A DNA stretch of 64,000 nt, taken from contig NZ_JAAZWE010000002.1 in assembly GCF_013185185.1 (NCBI RefSeq), forward strand, positions 685,595-749,594. The letters are read 5' to 3'. A program made the translations under genes and the position numbers. A model generated the notes under the pieces. The model was not told the DNA's origin. It ran no database searches and worked only from the letters and a program-made list of their open reading frames with translations. Positions 59,008-64,000 of this stretch are shown here, piece by piece; positions within the stretch are counted from its first letter, which is position 1, and every line of letters starts with the position of its first letter. The DNA comes from Saccharibacillus endophyticus (GTDB lineage Bacteria; Bacillota; Bacilli; Paenibacillales; Paenibacillaceae).

Positions 59008-60501
59008 ATGCCATCAACGAAACTACCAAGACGCCGCCCGGAAGAAGCCGGTGTCGACCCGCAGGGCATTATCGACTTTCTGGACGCCGCAGCCGAGCAA
59101 AAATTCGATCTGAGAAGCTTCATGCTGCTGCGTCGAGGCGAGGTGCTTGCCGAAGGCTGGTGGGGCCCGCACTCTTCCGAAGATCGCCATGCCATGTATT
59201 CGGTCAGCAAAAGCTTTACGTCGACCGCAATCGGCATGGCCGTCGACGAAGGACTGCTTACAGTCGAAGATAAAGTCGCCGATCTGCTTCCCCAACTGAT
59301 GCCGACCGATCCTCACCCGAATTTGTTGAAAATGACCGTACACGATCTATTAGTCATGGGCACGGGCCATAAGCAAGATCCGCTTGAAAAAGCACGCCCG
59401 AACCCGGAGTCCGATTGGGCCCGAATCTTTTTGGCCGCCGAAGTCGAAAACGTTCCGGGCAGCACCTTCTCGTACAGCAGCGGCGCGACCTACATGCTGT
59501 CCGTGATCCTGCAGACGTTAACCGGAGAAAAAGTCGTCGACTACCTGGAATCCCGATTATTCGCCCCGTTAGGCATCAAGCACAAAACCTGGCAGGAAAG
59601 TCCGCAAGGCTATACGACCGGCGGCTGGGGACTCAAGCTTTCCAGCGAAGACCTTGCCAAGTTCGGACAGTTCTATCTGCAAAAAGGAATATGGGACGGG
59701 CAGCGGTTGGTGTCGGAAAAATGGGTGGATCTCGCTTCATCGAAACGTATCGATAACGGAGATGACCCCCACGGAGATTGGGGACAAGGATATGGATACC
59801 AGTTTTGGGTCTGCCGACACAACGCTTACCGCGCCGACGGAGCGTACGGACAGTTCTGCCTCGTGCTTCCCGATCAGGAAGCCGTCGTTGTGCTGACTTC
59901 CGCGATCTCGCGTACCAAAGAACTGCTGGACGAAGTCTGGAACCATCTATTGCCTGCTATGCAGGATCATCCTCTAACGGTCGGAGAAGCGGGCGACGAA
60001 GCGGCCAAACGATTGAGCGAGCTGCAAAATTTGCCTGAGCCGGCCGGAGAAACCGCGACGGATGAATCTTGGTCGGGTCGCACGTATCGTTTGAGCGAAG
60101 ATTCCAATGAAGGAGCCAAGCTTAGGGCAGTACGTTTCACCGCAAATGAAGATCTTTCTATTCGGATCGAGGCTTGGATGAGTCCGAACAGCGCAAGTAC
60201 ATCTTCGGACGAGTTTAACATTTCGCTCCTCAGCGGCGCAGGCGAATGGCAGAAGAATGAATCTCCGGTACCGCCGGGCGCACCGGGCTTCGCTCCGGAT
60301 ACAGGTGCGGCTTATGCCTGGAATAGCCGACGTCCGGACGGTTCGGTACGTTTGGCGATCCGCTTCGCCGAAGAACCGATTCTTTTGGATTGGACATTGG
60401 TTTTTGACGGCGACAAGCTGCAATTGAAGGAACACGGCAATGCCGAGCTGAACGAGAAAGAGACGCAGCTGATCGGAACAGCCGAAAATCCAAGCGAATA
60501 A
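59008..60501 (+). CDS. Serine hydrolase of the beta-lactamase class C / penicillin-binding-protein-like family
   Basis: A 497-aa cytosolic-looking serine hydrolase (no signal peptide). The catalytic SxxK is Ser65-Val-Ser-Lys68 in MYSVSKSFTSTAIG. The Tyr motif is FSYSSGATY, a YSS variant of the usual YxN. A C-terminal extra domain of about 140 residues (from about 355) is beta-rich and unlike the core. GGAGG is 9 bases before the ATG at 59008. Substrate could be an ester or D-amino-acid peptide; it is not predicted to be an antibiotic-resistance enzyme. Monocistronic. Confidence 0.85.
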   Translation: MPSTKLPRRRPEEAGVDPQGIIDFLDAAAEQKFDLRSFMLLRRGEVLAEGWWGPHSSEDRHAMYSVSKSFTSTAIGMAVDEGLLTVEDKVADLLPQLMPTDPHPNLLKMTVHDLLVMGTGHKQDPLEKARPNPESDWARIFLAAEVENVPGSTFSYSSGATYMLSVILQTLTGEKVVDYLESRLFAPLGIKHKTWQESPQGYTTGGWGLKLSSEDLAKFGQFYLQKGIWDGQRLVSEKWVDLASSKRIDNGDDPHGDWGQGYGYQFWVCRHNAYRADGAYGQFCLVLPDQEAVVVLTSAISRTKELLDEVWNHLLPAMQDHPLTVGEAGDEAAKRLSELQNLPEPAGETATDESWSGRTYRLSEDSNEGAKLRAVRFTANEDLSIRIEAWMSPNSASTSSDEFNISLLSGAGEWQKNESPVPPGAPGFAPDTGAAYAWNSRRPDGSVRLAIRFAEEPILLDWTLVFDGDKLQLKEHGNAELNEKETQLIGTAENPSE

Positions 60502-60600
60502 CCAATATCTTTCCTAAAACTTTTTATTCGAGCAAACCGTTCTTTCCTATAGAAGCCTTCTTCATTTCTTATTCGCGGAAAGGACGGTATTTCACTAAAA

Positions 60601-61053
60601 ATGAATAAAACTTCCAAAATTCTTATTACCGCCGGTTGTTCGCTTCTCCTGGCCGCAGGCACCCTTTCGTTTCTTACTTTCGACGCAGACGCCGAGCCTG
60701 AGATTTCCGTTTCCGAAAAAACAGAACCGGCTCAACGTTGGGCGGAGGCTTGGAAAGCGCGGGACGGTTCAGTACGCACCTCAATCATGAGTGCCGACAT
60801 GTTGACGGATTTCCGCAAGACCCAACTCCAGGAGAACGGAGACGCCGACAGTACGGTTATTCGTTGGTCCGGCCCGCGGGTGACCGATTATAACCTGACA
60901 CTCAAAGGCGAAGGCATCCAGATCGATTATACGTATACCGATTCCACGGAAACGGAATATTCAAGCAGCGAATTTTTGGGTTTTTCGCTGCGGCAAGGAA
61001 CTCCGGCCGTATCGGCGTTCGAATCGTTAACCGAGCTGGGAATCAAGCCGTAA
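60601..61053 (+). CDS. Small exported protein of unknown function
   Basis: A 150-aa protein with an N-terminal signal/anchor (ILITAGCSLLLAAGTLSFL, residues about 7-25) ending in a possible cleavage after DADA. The mature part is acidic and looks like a small alpha+beta domain (SEKTEPAQRWAEAWKARDGS, then ITYTYTDST-type beta strands). Only a weak AAAGGA lies upstream at long spacing. There is no cysteine beyond the signal. It lies 99 bases after the serine hydrolase gene, possibly read through from it, and ends at a strong terminator. Confidence 0.7.
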   Translation: MNKTSKILITAGCSLLLAAGTLSFLTFDADAEPEISVSEKTEPAQRWAEAWKARDGSVRTSIMSADMLTDFRKTQLQENGDADSTVIRWSGPRVTDYNLTLKGEGIQIDYTYTDSTETEYSSSEFLGFSLRQGTPAVSAFESLTELGIKP

Positions 61054-61071
61054 CAGCCCCTATCATACGCA

Positions 61072-61109
61072 AAAGAGCGTTCCGGAATTCAATCTCCGGA
61101 ACGCTCTTT
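61072..61109. terminator. Bidirectional terminator
   Basis: AAAGAGCGTTCCGGA (61072-61086) inverted at 61095-61109, between converging genes. Confidence 0.9.
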
Positions 61110-61154
61110 CCTTTGTTGCGCCCATGATTCGCAATGGATCGCAATCTCCAAAAC

Positions 61155-63365
61155 TCAGCCGTTCTCTACCGGTCCGCGCATGGTCAGACCTACGCGGCCT
61201 TTTTTCAGATCCGCATTCAGTACCCAGACCGTCACCGTATCTCCGACGGACACGACATCCATCGGATGCTTGACGAATTTCGAACTGAGCTGCGAAATAT
61301 GCACGAGGCCGTCGCTTTTGATGCCGATATCCACGAACGCGCCGAAGTCGATCACGTTGCGCACCGTGCCTTGAAGCTCCATGCCCGGCTTCAAGTCTTC
61401 GATCTTCAGGACATCCGTACGGAAGATCGGAGCCGGAAGCTCTTCGCGCGGGTCGCGACCCGGACGCTGCAAGCTTTCGATGATGTCGCGCAATGTCGGC
61501 AGGCCCACTTCAAGCTTGTCCGCAAGCGCCTGAGCGTCAGCCGCTTCCAGCGCCGAGGTCATCGCCGCCGTGCCCAGATCCGTTGCTTTTACGCCCAGTT
61601 CCTTGAACAAACGATCCACGACCTTGTACGACTCCGGGTGAATCGGGGTACGGTCGAGCGGATTCGTCCCTTCGATGCGCAGGAAGCCCGTACACTGCTC
61701 CAGCGTTTTCGCGCCGAGACGCGGTACTTTTTTCAACTCCGCGCGGCTTGCGAACGAACCGTTCTCTTCGCGGTATTTCACGATATTGCGAGCCGTCGTC
61801 TGATTGATGCCCGCCACATAAGACAGAAGCGACGGAGAAGCCGTATTGACGTCGACGCCGACGTGGTTAACCGCCGACTCGACGACTGCCTTCAGCTGCC
61901 CTTCAAGCTGCTTTTGCGACACGTCATGCTGATATTGACCGACGCCGATCGCTTTCGGGTCGATTTTGACCAGCTCGGCCAACGGATCTTGGACGCGGCG
62001 GGCAATCGAAGCGGCACTGCGTTCGGCGGCGTCCATATCCGGGAATTCTTCCTGCGCGACTTTCGAAGCCGAATAGACGCTGGCTCCCGCTTCGTTGACG
62101 ATCAGGTAAGCCAGTTTACGTTCCTTGTAATCGCTAATCCAGTCCGCGACGAATTGCTCGGTTTCGCGCGAAGCGGTACCGTTGCCGATCACGATGAGTT
62201 CCAGATTGTATTTGTCGACCAGCTCGCGGAACTTCTCGGAAGCTTCGCGGATCTGACTGCGCGGCGGCGTCGGATACGTAACCGCTACTTCGAGCAATTT
62301 GCCCGTTTCGTCGAGAGCCGCCAGCTTGCAGCCCGTGCGGAATGCCGGATCTACGCCAAGCACGCGTTTCCCGCGTACGGGCGGCTGAAGCAGCAGGCTG
62401 CGCAGATTGCCCGCGAAAATGGAGATTGCTTGCGCGTCGCCTTTTTCCGTCAGTTCGCTGCGTACTTCACGCTCGATCGACGGCGCGATCAGACGTTTGT
62501 ACGCATCTTCGGCAGCGCGCTCCAACAGCTCGTGTACGGGAGAAGTCCCTTTGATCAAACGTCTGGCAATATAACGCAGGATCGGAGCGGAGTCGGTTTC
62601 CAGCGAAACTTTCAGCACATTCTCGCGTTCTCCGCGGTTAATGGCCAAAATACGGTGAGGCGGCATTTTTTTGGCCAGCTCGCTGTATTTATAATACATC
62701 TCGTATACGGATTCCGCCGAGGCGTCTTTCGCTTCCGTCACGAGAATCGCATGATCCAACGTGTACGTCCGCACCCAAGCGCGAATCTTCGCATCGTCGG
62801 CCAGGTGTTCGGCTACGATATCGAGCGCGCCTTGAAGAGCCTCGTCGGCCGAAGCCACGCCTTTTTCCTCCGACACGTAGCGAGCCGATTCTTTGTCGAT
62901 GTCGGCGCGACCCGGTTGGCTCAACAGCCATTCGGCCAGCGGTTCCAGACCTTTCTCTTTCGCTACGCTGGCACGCGTTTTGCGCTTTTGACGAAAAGGA
63001 CGATACAGGTCTTCGACCTGCTGAAGCTTCGCCGACTCCAAAACGGAACGCTTCAGTTCTTCCGTCAGTTTGCCCTGCTCGTCGATGATGCGCAGCACTT
63101 CGTTTTTGCGCACGTGAAGATTACGCGCATACTGCACGTTTTCCTCGATATCGCGCAGCTGGTTTTCGTCCAGCTCTCCGGTCATTTCTTTGCGGTAACG
63201 CGCGATAAACGGTACGGTATTGCCTTCGTCAAGCAGCGATACCGCCGCTCTGACCTGTTTCCCCGCAATATTCAATGCTTCCGCCGTCCGGCGGAACATT
63301 GCTTCAATCTCGGTTCCCGTCATTTCGGACGAGCCGATTGCTGTAGTCTGTTCCAGATCCGACAC
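61155..63365 (-). CDS. tex: Tex family S1 RNA-binding protein
   Basis: A 736-aa cytosolic nucleic-acid-binding protein implicated in transcription and stress tolerance. Domain order matches Tex: N-terminal helical region (about 1-190), YqgF/RuvX-like nuclease fold (about 320-450, VLGVDPAFRTGCKLAALD), helix-hairpin-helix (about 490-560, NTASPSLLSYVAGIN), and C-terminal S1 domain (about 645-720, GTVRNVIDFGAFVDIGIKSDGLVH). GTG 63365 is chosen because AGAGGGAG lies 5 bases upstream; 46 upstream codons are open but unsupported. Confidence 0.93.
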   Translation of the reverse strand: MSDLEQTTAIGSSEMTGTEIEAMFRRTAEALNIAGKQVRAAVSLLDEGNTVPFIARYRKEMTGELDENQLRDIEENVQYARNLHVRKNEVLRIIDEQGKLTEELKRSVLESAKLQQVEDLYRPFRQKRKTRASVAKEKGLEPLAEWLLSQPGRADIDKESARYVSEEKGVASADEALQGALDIVAEHLADDAKIRAWVRTYTLDHAILVTEAKDASAESVYEMYYKYSELAKKMPPHRILAINRGERENVLKVSLETDSAPILRYIARRLIKGTSPVHELLERAAEDAYKRLIAPSIEREVRSELTEKGDAQAISIFAGNLRSLLLQPPVRGKRVLGVDPAFRTGCKLAALDETGKLLEVAVTYPTPPRSQIREASEKFRELVDKYNLELIVIGNGTASRETEQFVADWISDYKERKLAYLIVNEAGASVYSASKVAQEEFPDMDAAERSAASIARRVQDPLAELVKIDPKAIGVGQYQHDVSQKQLEGQLKAVVESAVNHVGVDVNTASPSLLSYVAGINQTTARNIVKYREENGSFASRAELKKVPRLGAKTLEQCTGFLRIEGTNPLDRTPIHPESYKVVDRLFKELGVKATDLGTAAMTSALEAADAQALADKLEVGLPTLRDIIESLQRPGRDPREELPAPIFRTDVLKIEDLKPGMELQGTVRNVIDFGAFVDIGIKSDGLVHISQLSSKFVKHPMDVVSVGDTVTVWVLNADLKKGRVGLTMRGPVENG

Positions 63366-63474
63366 AAAATCTCCCTCTTTCTGCTGCCGCTTGTTCTCCA
63401 AATCATCCATAAAAACGATGTTTTTATTATGACAGACGTTCCTTCGTTTCCGCAAACTAAAATCGCTTTTACGC

Positions 63475-64000
63475 TTATTCAGCCAACCAAATATACCGGG
63501 CAAAACGTCCTTTGCGCACGATACAGGATTCGATCACCGAAAAACCCGCCGCCTCGATCTCCGGGCCGATATCTTCCGTCGCTACGATTACGCCGCGTGA
63601 CGCCAATCGCCGCGCGCTCGCCAACATTTCGGTTCGTTCGTCAGAAGCCAGAACGGAACACAAATTATACGGCAAATCGAGCACGAGCGCATCATAATGA
63701 CCTTCCAACGTTCGCATATCCGCTACGGTTACGGTACCCGGCAGACCGAAATAGGCCAGATTTTCGCGCGCGCCGATCGCTGCCAGCGGATTCAAGTCAA
63801 AACCGTCCATCGCGATGCCCATCGACTGCGCGGCCAACAAAACCGTCCCGATGCCGCAGCATGGATCAACCGCTCGGATTCCCGCAGGTTCCGGCACCGC
63901 AATGTTCGCAATCGCTCGGGCCGTACGCGTGCCCAGCGCCGTCGAATACTGTCTCGGCTTATCATTATGCTGCAACCAGATCGATTGACTTTCCTCATAA
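63475..64000 (-). CDS. SAM-dependent methyltransferase, TRM11/THUMP type, partial (N-terminus beyond window)
   Basis: A Rossmann methyltransferase whose frame stays open to the right edge, so the start is not in the window. At least 175 codons are visible. Motif I is DPCCGIGTVLLAA, the adenine-region acid FDLNPLAA follows, and the catalytic LDLPYNLCS replaces the usual NPPY-type motif of N-methyltransferases. The upstream KPRQYSTALGTRTARAIANI segment is that seen in tRNA guanosine (TrmN/Trm11-like) enzymes. Target is probably an RNA base but not proven. It is 109 bases upstream of tex on the same strand. Confidence 0.82.
   Translation of the reverse strand, partial: YEESQSIWLQHNDKPRQYSTALGTRTARAIANIAVPEPAGIRAVDPCCGIGTVLLAAQSMGIAMDGFDLNPLAAIGARENLAYFGLPGTVTVADMRTLEGHYDALVLDLPYNLCSVLASDERTEMLASARRLASRGVIVATEDIGPEIEAAGFSVIESCIVRKGRFARYIWLAE

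Noticed and set aside
59008..60501. Beta-lactamase resistance gene
   Set aside because: The SxxK serine hydrolase has no signal peptide, a YSS variant motif and an extra C-terminal domain; more likely an esterase or peptidase-type relative.

Overview
The window looks like chromosome of a moderately high-GC Firmicute of the Paenibacillaceae (Paenibacillus or Saccharibacillus type). This is inferred from strong GGAGG ribosome sites, TTG/GTG starts, sigma-A promoters, an Ohr/Gpx pair, a Gram-positive Tad locus with a Flp1-type pilin, a LplB/LplC-type ABC importer and a MoxR-DUF58-vWA operon. Nearly everything is chromosomal housekeeping or accessory metabolism. No IS element, integrase or CRISPR array was seen.

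Layout. 1-1.6 kb: sulfate permease genes cysT-cysW (cysW cut by the left edge). 1.9-9.4 kb: UPF0047 protein, TetR regulator with a YigZ/IMPACT protein, pgi, tkt and a type-B carboxylesterase. 9.7-21.5 kb: a complete beta-1,2-glucooligosaccharide (sophorooligosaccharide) utilisation locus. It has a lipoprotein binding protein and two permeases for import, a GH94 1,2-beta-oligoglucan phosphorylase and a GH3 beta-glucosidase for intracellular breakdown, and a LacI regulator at each end. Perfect GGAAACGTTTCC operators lie around the promoter of the distal regulator. 22-24 kb: an esterase, then about 1 kb without a protein gene, holding a dispersed palindromic repeat, a direct repeat and a probable structured leader RNA before a 70-aa protein. 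24.2-37.4 kb: eight overlapping or tightly spaced genes that encode a membrane-associated machine (exported GATase-like protein, ABC-2 exporter, coiled-coil anchor, MoxR ATPase, DUF58 protein, two vWA membrane proteins). This is the best candidate for an undescribed system. 37.6-40.8 kb: purU, endonuclease IV with a C-terminal extension, and a TIGR01777 epimerase.

41-52.7 kb: a tight-adherence (Tad/Flp) pilus operon: tadZ, tadA, tadB, tadC, flp, TadE-like, DUF5702/TadG-like, TadE-like, prepilin peptidase and a DUF6382-FHA protein. A terminator-like hairpin in its leader suggests attenuation. A decayed Rpn-type nuclease gene follows the operon. 52.7-55 kb: DCC-family protein, small Cys-rich protein, and divergent ohr and gpx with an OhrR-type box inside the gpx promoter.

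55-58 kb: two identical tRNA-Leu(GAG) genes (88-bp identity) bracket a 2.2-kb, lower-GC insert carrying an orphan, divergent UreF-like protein, a phage-style divergent repressor/Cro-like pair with a palindromic control region, a small Cys-pair protein and the second copy of the dispersed repeat. The second tRNA-Leu belongs to an Asn-Ser // Glu-Lys-Leu array that is split by a terminator and served by two promoters. 58-64 kb: small basic protein, SprT-like metalloprotein, serine hydrolase, small exported protein, Tex, and a methyltransferase cut by the right edge.
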